Assembly (NCBI GenBank): GCA_948759685.1
Contig: CAQBGY010000127.1
Location: 1-8,561 of the forward strand
Reading direction: 5' to 3'
From: an uncultured Eubacterium sp.
GTDB lineage: Bacteria; Bacillota_A; Clostridia; Lachnospirales; Lachnospiraceae
Length of the DNA: 8,561 nucleotides
Shown: positions 1-6,118 of the stretch, piece after piece
Position numbering within the stretch: position 1 is the stretch's first letter
How the letters are laid out: every line of letters starts with the position of its first letter
Program-made: the position numbers and the translations under genes
The notes under the pieces: model-generated
What the model saw: only the letters and a program-made list of their open reading frames with translations
Databases searched by the model: none
What the model was told of the DNA's origin: nothing

Positions 1-141
1 GCAAACAGAGTTACCCACAATTCCAAAAGACAGCCAGTTATACACATTCCCACAAATCCAAACTTTTAAGAAATCCAAACTTTCTGCCAGAAAGGCTGTA
101 AAAAGGACATTTACGGGCAAAAAAGTTTGGATTTCGTTTTG
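1..141. repeat. Left terminal inverted repeat of the RIT element
   Basis: This stretch is the reverse complement of 3429-3569. By hand alignment the two ends differ by five mismatches and two single-base gaps, nearly all in the outer 60 bp; the inner 81 bp differ at one position. It holds AAATCCAAACTTT at 54-66 and 71-83 and the same motif inverted at 122-134. The arms at 70-83 and 122-135 form a perfect 14-bp inverted repeat around a 38-bp spacer. The ritC stop codon lies only 10 bp inside the repeat. These motifs are likely recombinase binding sites (inference). Confidence 0.93.
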
Positions 142-150
142 ACAGTTATA

Positions 151-1182
151 TCATTTTAAGCCACAGAATCCTGCCAGTGTGCCATCATCATTTTTCCATT
201 TTTTAGAAACTGTCTTTTCCTGTTCATTTTCCAGGGTAGCCAACGCTTCTCTTTTATCTTCCGTTGTTATATCCAGATACCGCATTGTCGTGTCTACGCT
301 CTCATGCCCAAGAAGAAAACTGATCTGTGCCACATTCATGCCATCTTCCAGCCAGTGTGTGGCTTTTGCATGGCGGAATCGGTGGGCATGGACATCAAGC
401 GGCACATCCCCGCATTTTTCATGGGCAGATGCAGCGTATTTTTTAATGCGCTTATCAACCGCCGGTTCTGTAAGCTTTTCATGTTTCCCGCCAACGCGGG
501 AATAAAACAGGTAGGATTCCGGATCAGGCTTTTCACCATGAAATACCTTCAGATAGGCCTTAATATGTGCCGCCGCCCTTGGAAGCAGATATGCAGTCCG
601 TGTTTTGCTGCCTTTCCCAAGCAGGTTAATGTAGGGGTTTTTGGTGTCGAGGTATATGTGGCAGATCTTTATCGAAAGAATCTCATCCAGCCTTCCGGCA
701 GTTGCGTACAAAACCGTCAGGAAAGCAAGATCCCTTTTGCCTGTACGGGTTGTCGGGTCAGGTTCGTTAAGTATCGCCGCAACAGCTGCCCTTGAAAGTC
801 CTTCCACCTTCTTTTTCTGGCATTTCTGCCGCTTAATAAGTTTTGACTCCTGATAGATGTATAAGAAACTGATATCCTTCCCACTAAGAAATTCAAGGAA
901 TGTGCGCAGGGAGCCGAGCCTTATGTTGCATGTTTCCGGGGCACATCCCCGCACATCCTTCAGCCACACAATCCAGTCCTCTATAAATTTCCTCCCGAAA
1001 CATTTAATTCCAAGGCTGTCGGGTGTCACTCCTTTTTCTTCAAGAAAAACAATGTAAAGCGTCAGGGTGTCTTTATAGGATTTCAGGGTATGGCGGCTGC
1101 TTGTGAGGAACTGCGGGGCATAGCTGTGCAGAAACTCCGAAACATAACCTGCCATGATGGCAGCTTCCTTTTTATTCTTCAT
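151..1182 (-). CDS. ritC: RIT element tyrosine recombinase, third gene (RitC-like)
   Basis: A 343-residue tyrosine site-specific recombinase, which would cut and rejoin DNA through a covalent 3'-phosphotyrosine during movement of the element. An N-terminal SAM-like core-binding domain spans roughly residues 12-110 and the catalytic domain roughly 125-315. The full catalytic set is visible: R164 (in TAGRLDE), K190 (LLGKGSK), H267 and R270 (HRFRH), H293 (LGHES) and nucleophile Y302 (MRYLD). The frame stays open further upstream, but that stretch is a shadow of ritB. I chose the ATG at 1182 because GGAGG lies six bases before it and the protein then begins right at the ritB end, overlapping it by 11 nt. 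A second ATG at 1155 also has a purine-rich site. Last gene of the trio. Confidence 0.9.
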   Translation of the reverse strand: MKNKKEAAIMAGYVSEFLHSYAPQFLTSSRHTLKSYKDTLTLYIVFLEEKGVTPDSLGIKCFGRKFIEDWIVWLKDVRGCAPETCNIRLGSLRTFLEFLSGKDISFLYIYQESKLIKRQKCQKKKVEGLSRAAVAAILNEPDPTTRTGKRDLAFLTVLYATAGRLDEILSIKICHIYLDTKNPYINLLGKGSKTRTAYLLPRAAAHIKAYLKVFHGEKPDPESYLFYSRVGGKHEKLTEPAVDKRIKKYAASAHEKCGDVPLDVHAHRFRHAKATHWLEDGMNVAQISFLLGHESVDTTMRYLDITTEDKREALATLENEQEKTVSKKWKNDDGTLAGFCGLK

Positions 1183-2149
1183 ATGCCGCCTCCGATTCCG
1201 GAACGATGCTGTTGAAGCCGTCCTCCGTTTTTTCCCTGATTGTGTCTGCCAGCCCCGGCACAAGTGAATAATAATACAGGGTGGATTCCATTGTACGGTG
1301 CCCCATAGACCTTGCAAGGTAATGGAGCCTGTCGTTGAACTCATACGCATCGCAGTCCCAGCCGTTAATGTTTTCAATGGCATAGTTGTGTCTCAGGTCA
1401 TAGGGGATAGTCCTGCCCGTCCTGCCATTTGCCTTTTTCCAAAGGATAGAAAAGTTATATGTTACCCATGCCCTGGAGTAGCATTCCCCCGTGGGAGACT
1501 CAAAGAAATATGTCCTTCCCGGCTGCAGGCTGTCTGCCGCTTCATCGTATCTTTTCAGCAGGGCGGTCATGCTTTCATGAAGCGCCACATAGTGCTGGTC
1601 ATGCCCTTTTGATTTCCGGATGTCCAGCACGCCGCTTATGAGGTCTGCGTTGCTGCGCTTGAGAAACCTTGCCTCTGTTGTCCGTATCCCGCTGCTGTAG
1701 AGAAGCCGGAAGAATACAGGGCACGTGATCTTCCTCATTTTTGCAGCGCGTGCAGAAATGCCGCAGCACAGGGGGATCCTGTCACACTCATGGAAGAACC
1801 GCTGCAGTTCATCAAAACTGAATGCATGGGGCATGCGCCTTTCTTTTTCCTGTTTCGGCAGGACAGGCGGGATGACATCTGTTTTTCCGCGCTCCCTGAG
1901 GTGGTTTACGAATGCACGGACAACCAGCCCCCTGGTATAACAGGTCTTACAAAGTTCCGTGCTTCTCCGGGAACACCATGAATCCACCATTTCCTGATTT
2001 AGTTTCTCACCGGGATAGGAGTCGGCACAGAAACGGTCAAACAGCCTTATATTCTGCCCGAAAACCGTTTCATTCCACGCACCGGACTTTTTCCGGCAGT
2101 CCACAAATGCCGCCACATCTTCGGCAAATCCAGAACGGTAAACGCTCAT
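1172..2149 (-). CDS. ritB: RIT element tyrosine recombinase, second gene (RitB-like)
   Basis: A 325-residue tyrosine recombinase, the shortest of the trio. The N-terminal core-binding region spans about residues 5-95 and the catalytic domain about 108-310. Visible active-site residues are R156 (SSGIRTTEA), K181 (KSKGH), R253 and H254 in the YDLRH box, H284 (SMGHR) and probable nucleophile Y293 in a YYY run, nine residues after H284. The first box histidine is replaced by Tyr250, a substitution tolerated in other integrases, so activity is still expected. The frame extends 11 codons upstream, but the ATG at 2149 has a strong AAGGAGGTG eight bases before it. It also overlaps the ritA stop as ATGA, implying translational coupling. 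Confidence 0.9.
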   Translation of the reverse strand: MSVYRSGFAEDVAAFVDCRKKSGAWNETVFGQNIRLFDRFCADSYPGEKLNQEMVDSWCSRRSTELCKTCYTRGLVVRAFVNHLRERGKTDVIPPVLPKQEKERRMPHAFSFDELQRFFHECDRIPLCCGISARAAKMRKITCPVFFRLLYSSGIRTTEARFLKRSNADLISGVLDIRKSKGHDQHYVALHESMTALLKRYDEAADSLQPGRTYFFESPTGECYSRAWVTYNFSILWKKANGRTGRTIPYDLRHNYAIENINGWDCDAYEFNDRLHYLARSMGHRTMESTLYYYSLVPGLADTIREKTEDGFNSIVPESEAAYEE

Positions 2150-3381
2150 ATCTGGAACACCTCCTTCCCGACAGGGAAACACTCAATACTGAGTGCGCAT
2201 TTCCTGAGATGTGCCATGTCTGCGGACAGGTAGCAGTCCAAAGAAGCAGGGGCGGTATGTCCTAATGTTTCGCTGATCACGGGCTGTGCGATTCCATTCC
2301 CTGCCAGCGTTGATGCCACATGGTGGCGGAACAGATGGGTTCCCCTGCGGTCTCCGCTGTTTTGTCTGACGGTTGCGGCTTCGTAGATTCTGGAAGCGAT
2401 TTTCCCAATGCTTCCCTCGGATAACGGGCCGTGTATTTTTGCCGTGCTTAAAAATATATGTGTGTCTGCAGAGTGCGGGCGTTCCATCGTGATATAGTCA
2501 TATATGGCATTGCCAACTGTAGCAGTCAGCGGCAGTGTCAGGATGGAACCGGTCTTTTGCTGTATAAGCCCTATTTCATCCTTTTCCCAGTCAATGTCTG
2601 TGAGCTCCATATGGGCGATGTCGCAGCCCCTGATTCCGGTAAAGAAAAGAAGCTGTCCGATTGCCCTGTCACGCAGTGAAAGTCCAGCACCTCCGCAACC
2701 AAGTGCATCATGGATGGCGTCAGCCTCCTCCGGTTTTAGGTACTGTATATTTTTTCTCCGCTGGCGTATCGTGGGGAAATATGCCAAAACCCGTCTTGCA
2801 GAGTCCGTATGTATGCCAAGGTCTGCTTTCAGCACGGATGAAATGGTGTCTTTATATCCGCCGCTCAAAGGTTCATTCCCGTTTCCCCTGAAGAAAAAGG
2901 ACATGACATCCTCCTCGCTTATATCCTCCAGTGTATTTTTCCCATGCTTCTGCATGGACAGAAAAAAACTGGAACAGCTGAAAGATACATTATGTATGGT
3001 GCTTTCCTTCAGCCCCCGCCTTCTGCCGTATTCCCCATAAATATCTATTATCTCTTTATAGAATGGGTTGAGCTGCGAATAAGAAGAACAGCGTCCTGAC
3101 GGTTCCCTGCTGCTCCTTTCGTCAGGAAATAAGCCATGAAGATCATAATCTTCAAGTATTGCATACACTGTCCCGTAACATTTGCGCATTCTGACAGACT
3201 CCGTGCGTCTTTCGCGTATGCGGCAGGCTTCTCCGTATGACTGGATTCCTTCGCTTTGCTGGTTGCGGATAAGCCAGTTGATTTCCGTTTTGATTCTTGC
3301 GATATGATCTTGGGAATAACCACAGCTTTCCATGCGCTGAAACAAATCAGAATAAATTTCTTTGTTTTTTTCAAACATCAT
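2146..3381 (-). CDS. ritA: RIT element tyrosine recombinase, first gene (RitA-like)
   Basis: A 411-residue tyrosine recombinase, the first and longest gene of the trio. A long N-terminal region (about 1-200) should contain the DNA-binding core domain plus an extra arm-type segment; the catalytic domain follows from about 212. Catalytic residues are R251 (TGIRGCD), K276 (QQKTG), H349 and R352-H353 (THLFRHH), H375 (LGHTAPAS) and Y384 (LDCYLSAD). The frame starts nine codons upstream, but the ATG at 3381 sits eight bases after GGAGGTG and is the better start; ATG 3378 is a weaker alternative. A weak promoter (TTGTTC, 16 bp, TATGAT on the minus strand) may lie between the inner edge of the right terminal repeat and the gene. 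RitA probably acts together with RitB and RitC. Confidence 0.9.
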   Translation of the reverse strand: MMFEKNKEIYSDLFQRMESCGYSQDHIARIKTEINWLIRNQQSEGIQSYGEACRIRERRTESVRMRKCYGTVYAILEDYDLHGLFPDERSSREPSGRCSSYSQLNPFYKEIIDIYGEYGRRRGLKESTIHNVSFSCSSFFLSMQKHGKNTLEDISEEDVMSFFFRGNGNEPLSGGYKDTISSVLKADLGIHTDSARRVLAYFPTIRQRRKNIQYLKPEEADAIHDALGCGGAGLSLRDRAIGQLLFFTGIRGCDIAHMELTDIDWEKDEIGLIQQKTGSILTLPLTATVGNAIYDYITMERPHSADTHIFLSTAKIHGPLSEGSIGKIASRIYEAATVRQNSGDRRGTHLFRHHVASTLAGNGIAQPVISETLGHTAPASLDCYLSADMAHLRKCALSIECFPVGKEVFQI

Positions 3382-3428
3382 ATGTTGTTCACCTCCAGGT
3401 TTAATCATAATAGTTCTGGAGGCAGGAA

Positions 3429-3569
3429 CAAAACGAAATCCAAACTTTTTTGCCCGTAAATGTCCTTTTTACAGCCTTTCTGGCAGAAAGTTTGGATTTC
3501 TCAAAAGTTTGGATTTGTGGAAATGTCGTATAACTGGCTGTTTATGGAGTTGTGGGTAACTTTGTTTGC
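3429..3569. repeat. Right terminal inverted repeat of the RIT element
   Basis: This is the inverted partner of 1-141. It contains the 13-mer AAATCCAAACTTT at 3436-3448 and its inverse at 3487-3499 and 3504-3516. It ends with GTTTGC at 3564-3569, the reverse complement of window bases 1-6. It lies directly upstream of ritA, so the end that recombinases bind also overlaps the operon's control region. Autoregulation by end binding is plausible but inferred. Confidence 0.93.
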
Positions 3570-3614
3570 AGGATGTGGGAAAGCTGTACTTTGCTTTTCC
3601 ATATGCTGTGAACG

Positions 3615-3655
3615 GAGTTATCCATGACTCCATAGCCTGTTATGCACATTTCCAC
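3615..3655. repeat. Diverged inverted copy of the RIT outer end, outside the element
   Basis: Read on the plus strand, this stretch resembles window bases 8-52. Both begin GAGTTA, share an AGCC-x-GTTAT-x-CACATT block, and end in TCCCAC or TTCCAC. It therefore faces the opposite way to the outer part of the adjacent right end (3515-3558), making a large imperfect palindrome centred near 3587. A small imperfect hairpin (GGAAAGC at 3578-3584, GCTTTTCC shortly after) sits in the middle. It may be a target half-site, a remnant of another element end, or the true outer part of this end. Confidence 0.7.
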
Positions 3656-3694
3656 GATGCAAGGGAAGGATTTAGGATAGGATTGATATGATTG

Positions 3695-3739
3695 ATTCAG
3701 TATGACTATATTCAGTATAGTTAATATCAGTATAGTTAC
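3695..3739. repeat. Three tandem 15-bp repeats
   Basis: Three contiguous 15-bp units start at 3695, 3710 and 3725 around the shared core TCAGTAT. The second and third share TCAGTATAGTTA, and the first is a variant with TCAGTATGACTA. The exact phase (about 1.4 helical turns) resembles iterons or repeated binding sites for one protein. No open frame of any merit overlaps them. Function is unknown. Confidence 0.8.
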
Positions 3740-3740
3740 A

Positions 3741-3847
3741 TTCCGGTTTTCGGAAGTCCAGAAGTTCAAAAATCATACCTCAAGAACTCCGATTATCGGA
3801 ATTCTTGAGGTAAAGAAGATAAACTTCAAGAGTTCCGATTTTCGGAA
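3741..3847. repeat. Three short palindromes at 46-bp spacing
   Basis: Fifteen-base palindromes of the form TTCCGNTTNTCGGAA occur at 3741-3755, 3787-3801 and 3833-3847, exactly 46 bp apart. The second and third are both preceded by a TTCAAGA or CTCAAGA block, so more than the palindrome is repeated. The middle copy is extended by 9-bp arms, CCTCAAGAA (3778-3786) and TTCTTGAGG (3802-3810), into a 33-nt hairpin. Read on the minus strand, that hairpin is followed by a short T-rich tract and could end the marR-family transcript. The regular spacing suggests binding sites or a duplicated unit. Confidence 0.8.
3778..3810 (-). terminator. Possible terminator hairpin downstream of the MarR gene
   Basis: A 9-bp outer stem (CCTCAAGAA with TTCTTGAGG) and a 6-bp inner stem (TCCGAT with ATCGGA) are separated by a single mismatch, with a one-base loop. 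On the minus strand it is followed by TATGATTTTT. It lies about 100 nt beyond the MarR stop codon. The T-tract is interrupted and the stem-loop is part of a repeated palindrome family, so termination is only one reading. Confidence 0.4.
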
Positions 3848-3906
3848 TACTGTAAAATCCGTTTAATATAGCTTATATTCAAAAAAATAGGAAATGAAAC
3901 GGACAG

Positions 3907-4365
3907 TTATTCCCAAATAGAGCGCATTTTCAATTTCTTTTCACTGTTTGTTCCCTTTAAATATTCTTTTAGGATAGACATCATTTGTTCAAGCCCTATA
4001 TTCTTTTCCAAAAACTGCGCCAACTCTTTATCAAATTCGTTTTCCTTTTCAATGATTTTAGGGACTATCTCTTTTCCTTCTTTTGTCAAATAAAGGACAG
4101 AATATCGGGCGTCTGATTGTGATGTTCCTTTATATATCAGCCCTTTTTCCACAAGCCCTTGCACTAAACGGCTAGGGCTTTTTTGTTCACATATCAGCAA
4201 TTCTCCCAACTCTTTCAATGAAACAGGTTCATTCTCATATAATACAAGCAATACTTCACTCTGATTGGGTGTTACATTTAAGGAACTAAGGGTAGCACCG
4301 AATTTTTTCATTGCCTCTTTTTCGGCACTCCTGAAAATATAACGAAATCTTGTACCATTATCCAT
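3907..4365 (-). CDS. MarR-family transcriptional regulator
   Basis: A 152-residue winged helix-turn-helix protein of usual MarR length, expected to bind DNA as a dimer and release it on binding a ligand or on oxidation. The HTH lies at about residues 46-80 (VSLKELGELL through LVQGLVEKGLI). The wing follows with the typical D85-R87 (SDARYSVLYLT), and flanking helices form the dimer interface. There is one cysteine, C59, at the start of the recognition region; a redox sensor role is possible but unproven. The start is set by AGGAG six bases before ATG 4365. It is transcribed away from the aldo/keto reductase operon. The intergenic region carries two copies of one palindrome over the two promoters, so it very likely represses itself and the operon. 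Confidence 0.93.
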   Translation of the reverse strand: MDNGTRFRYIFRSAEKEAMKKFGATLSSLNVTPNQSEVLLVLYENEPVSLKELGELLICEQKSPSRLVQGLVEKGLIYKGTSQSDARYSVLYLTKEGKEIVPKIIEKENEFDKELAQFLEKNIGLEQMMSILKEYLKGTNSEKKLKMRSIWE

Positions 4366-4382
4366 TTTGTTCTCCTTTCATG

Positions 4383-4429
4383 TAGATTACATATCATTTA
4401 TATTACTATTTTTATCTATATTCTGTCAA
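4383..4429 (-). promoter_or_regulatory. MarR gene promoter with overlapping operator
   Basis: On the minus strand, TTGACA (plus 4424-4429) is followed after 18 bp by TAATAT (plus 4400-4405), upstream of the MarR start. A degenerate copy of the operator seen at the divergent promoter covers 4383-4402: TAGATTACATATCATTTATA against TAGATGACATATCATCTATT, three differences in 20. The overlap with the -10 box suggests autorepression. Confidence 0.72.
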
Positions 4430-4437
4430 TATTACAG

Positions 4438-4473
4438 TTGACAAAATCTAATAGATGACATATCATCTATTAG
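4438..4473 (+). promoter_or_regulatory. Operon promoter with perfect palindromic operator
   Basis: TTGACA (4438-4443), a 17-bp spacer and TATCAT (4461-4466) form a strong sigma-A type promoter. A perfect inverted repeat with 11-bp arms, CTAATAGATGA (4448-4458) and TCATCTATTAG (4463-4473), separated by CATA, covers the -10 and reaches the Shine-Dalgarno. The size and placement fit a MarR dimer operator that would block RNA polymerase. That the adjacent MarR protein is the ligand is inferred. Confidence 0.82.
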
Positions 4474-4488
4474 GAAGGAGCATTGGAT

Positions 4489-5451
4489 ATGAATATAAAA
4501 AGACGTTTAGGACAATCGGAAATTATGCTTTCCCCATTAGGAGTTGGTACATGGCAGTTTAGTAACAAGGGTGGTACATGGAATACTGTCACAGACAAAA
4601 CAGTATATGAGATTTTGAAATATTCTCTGACAAATGGTATGAATTGGATTGATACTGCGGAAATATACGGAAACGGAATTTCTGAAACACTGATCGGGCA
4701 AGCCTTGAAGCAACTGGAAGCAGAAAAGGCATTGACAGATATTCCTTACATTGCAGACAAATGGTTTCCGCTTTTACGGACGGCAGACACAATTACAAAG
4801 ACGATAAATCAGCGTTTGGATTGTTTGCAAAAGCCTGTAATAGACTTGTATCAGATACATCAGCCAACCTCTCTATCTTCCTTGAAAGAACAGATACGGC
4901 ATATGGCTGAACTGGCTGACAAAGGAATTATTAAAAATGTCGGGATAAGCAACTTTACCGCAAAAGGAATGAGAAAAGCAGACAAGTTGCTTAGGGAACA
5001 TGGATTAAGACTTGCTTCCAATCAAGTCAAATACAATCTTTTGCACAGAAAGCCCGAAAAGAATGGTGTTATAGAAACAGCAAAGGAATTAGGAATATCC
5101 ATTATCGCATATTCTCCATTACAACAAGGTATGCTGACAGGAAGATTTCACAATGACCTCTCTGCAACAGATAACATCAGTCTGTTACGCCGCTTTCACT
5201 CTGGTATCAGCCGGAAAAATATTGAACGAACAAGACCGTTAATTGATACCTTAAACAAACTGGAAGAAAAATACCAAAAAACGCCCGCCCAAATATCGTT
5301 AAACTGGCTTATTTATTCCCAGGGCGAATTAGTATTTGCTATCCCCGGCGCAACAAAATTAGAACAAGCACAGAGCAACATAAAAGCACAAAGTTTTAGG
5401 CTGTCCCAAGAAGATATTGAATTGTTGAACAAAGTATCTGAAAGCATTTGA
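4489..5451 (+). CDS. Aldo/keto reductase family oxidoreductase
   Basis: A 320-residue cytosolic, probably NADPH-dependent TIM-barrel oxidoreductase that would reduce an aldehyde or ketone to an alcohol; the substrate is unknown. The catalytic tetrad is visible as D55 and Y60 (NWIDTAEIYGNG), K91 (IADKW) and H124 (YQIHQP). Further family signatures are VGISNF at 151-156, the Q179-x-x-Y182 segment, AYSPLQQGMLTG at 208-219 and a C-terminal IPGATKLEQ cofactor region at 285-293. An in-frame TTG lies two codons upstream, but ATG 4489 is eight bases from AAGGAG and is preferred. It is the first gene of an operon under the MarR operator; the next start follows 13 nt after its stop. It resembles the YccK/IolS-like aldo/keto reductases by general pattern only. 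Confidence 0.92.
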   Translation: MNIKRRLGQSEIMLSPLGVGTWQFSNKGGTWNTVTDKTVYEILKYSLTNGMNWIDTAEIYGNGISETLIGQALKQLEAEKALTDIPYIADKWFPLLRTADTITKTINQRLDCLQKPVIDLYQIHQPTSLSSLKEQIRHMAELADKGIIKNVGISNFTAKGMRKADKLLREHGLRLASNQVKYNLLHRKPEKNGVIETAKELGISIIAYSPLQQGMLTGRFHNDLSATDNISLLRRFHSGISRKNIERTRPLIDTLNKLEEKYQKTPAQISLNWLIYSQGELVFAIPGATKLEQAQSNIKAQSFRLSQEDIELLNKVSESI

Positions 5452-5464
5452 AAGGAGCGGTTAG

Positions 5465-6118
5465 ATGAAAGATAAAAACAGATATGCAAAAAATATTTGT
5501 ATTTTGGTATTAGGTATCGTTTCTCTTGTGCTGTTATGCCTGCTTGCAAAAAATTACAACCTGCTTTTCCTGCAGAAAATTGATACCAAGATTTTACAGT
5601 TTATGGTGGAACACACAAATGAATGTATGACAGTGGTAATGAATGTTATTACATTTTTTGGAACAATTGGCGGCGTTACCCTAATTTTAATACTGATGAT
5701 TTTGATTAGTCGTTTTCAGAAAGAAATGCTGTTATACAGCAGTTTGGTTTTATTTACTTATCTGATAAATGGATTTATTAAAAATATGGTTATGCGCTCC
5801 CGTCCTAGTGTTCATCATTTGACATTTGCAGATGGGTACAGCTTCGTAAGCGGACACAGCTCCATTTCCATTGTACTTTCAGTTACCTTAATTGCTTTCT
5901 TTGTTCCAAAAATCAAAAATGCTGTTTTAAGGAACGGTATCGCTGTTTTTTTATGTGTGCTACCTTTTTGTATAGCAGTTAGCCGTATGTATCTAAGAGT
6001 GCATTATTTTACAGACATTTTGGGTGGTTGGTTTGTTGCCGTTACATACCTTTGTATTCTTTATTTTGTTTTTCATTTTATAGCAGATAGAAAGCGAGGG
6101 AAAATATATGATAAATAA
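5465..6118 (+). CDS. PAP2-family membrane phosphatase
   Basis: A 217-residue integral membrane protein with five to six hydrophobic segments (about 10-30, 57-82, 89-105, 133-147, 157-172 and 187-206). All three phosphatidic acid phosphatase type 2 motifs are present: K106-x6-R113-P114, S129-G130-H131 and S173-R174-x5-H180-x3-D184. The usual PSGH has a valine before SGH. Members hydrolyse lipid phosphates or pyrophosphates such as phosphatidate, phosphatidylglycerophosphate or undecaprenyl pyrophosphate on the outer membrane face. The substrate here is open, and a BcrC-like bacitracin-protection role is one option. AAAGGAG overlaps the reductase stop, giving tight coupling, and the 3' end overlaps the next gene by 11 nt. 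Confidence 0.93.
   Translation: MKDKNRYAKNICILVLGIVSLVLLCLLAKNYNLLFLQKIDTKILQFMVEHTNECMTVVMNVITFFGTIGGVTLILILMILISRFQKEMLLYSSLVLFTYLINGFIKNMVMRSRPSVHHLTFADGYSFVSGHSSISIVLSVTLIAFFVPKIKNAVLRNGIAVFLCVLPFCIAVSRMYLRVHYFTDILGGWFVAVTYLCILYFVFHFIADRKRGKIYDK

Larger units (their letters stand above)
1..3569 (-). mobile_element. RIT (recombinase in trio) element
   Basis: Three intact tyrosine recombinase genes lie head to tail in one direction with overlapping stop and start codons. Long terminal inverted repeats of about 141 bp enclose them. This is the defining layout of RIT elements, a family of transposable elements known from many bacterial phyla. No other cargo lies between the repeats, and all three frames are open, so the element looks recent or still functional. 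The left end sits exactly at the window edge, so the true outer boundary and any target duplication on that side cannot be judged. The identification rests on architecture and recombinase motifs, not on a database match. Confidence 0.87.

Noticed and set aside
1183..1383. In-frame N-terminal extension of the ritC reading frame
   Set aside because: It lies wholly inside ritB, reads as low-quality protein (MPLKTLTAGTAMRM), and a GGAGG-preceded ATG at 1182 gives a normal recombinase N-terminus.
179..3040. Several plus-strand open frames across the recombinase genes
   Set aside because: They are antisense shadows without domain-like sequence, proper ribosome binding sites or conserved motifs.
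151..3381. Tn554-type TnpA/TnpB/TnpC transposition genes
   Set aside because: Tn554 has two recombinases plus a small non-recombinase TnpC and no long terminal inverted repeats; here all three proteins are full tyrosine recombinases between long inverted repeats.
3569..3906. CRISPR array from the evenly spaced palindromes
   Set aside because: Only three copies, the repeats are 15 bp palindromes, and the intervening 31-bp segments share sequence with one another; no cas genes are present.
4483..4488. TTG start two codons upstream for the aldo/keto reductase
   Set aside because: It lies only two bases from the Shine-Dalgarno; the ATG at 4489 is correctly spaced and matches the usual N-terminus of the family.
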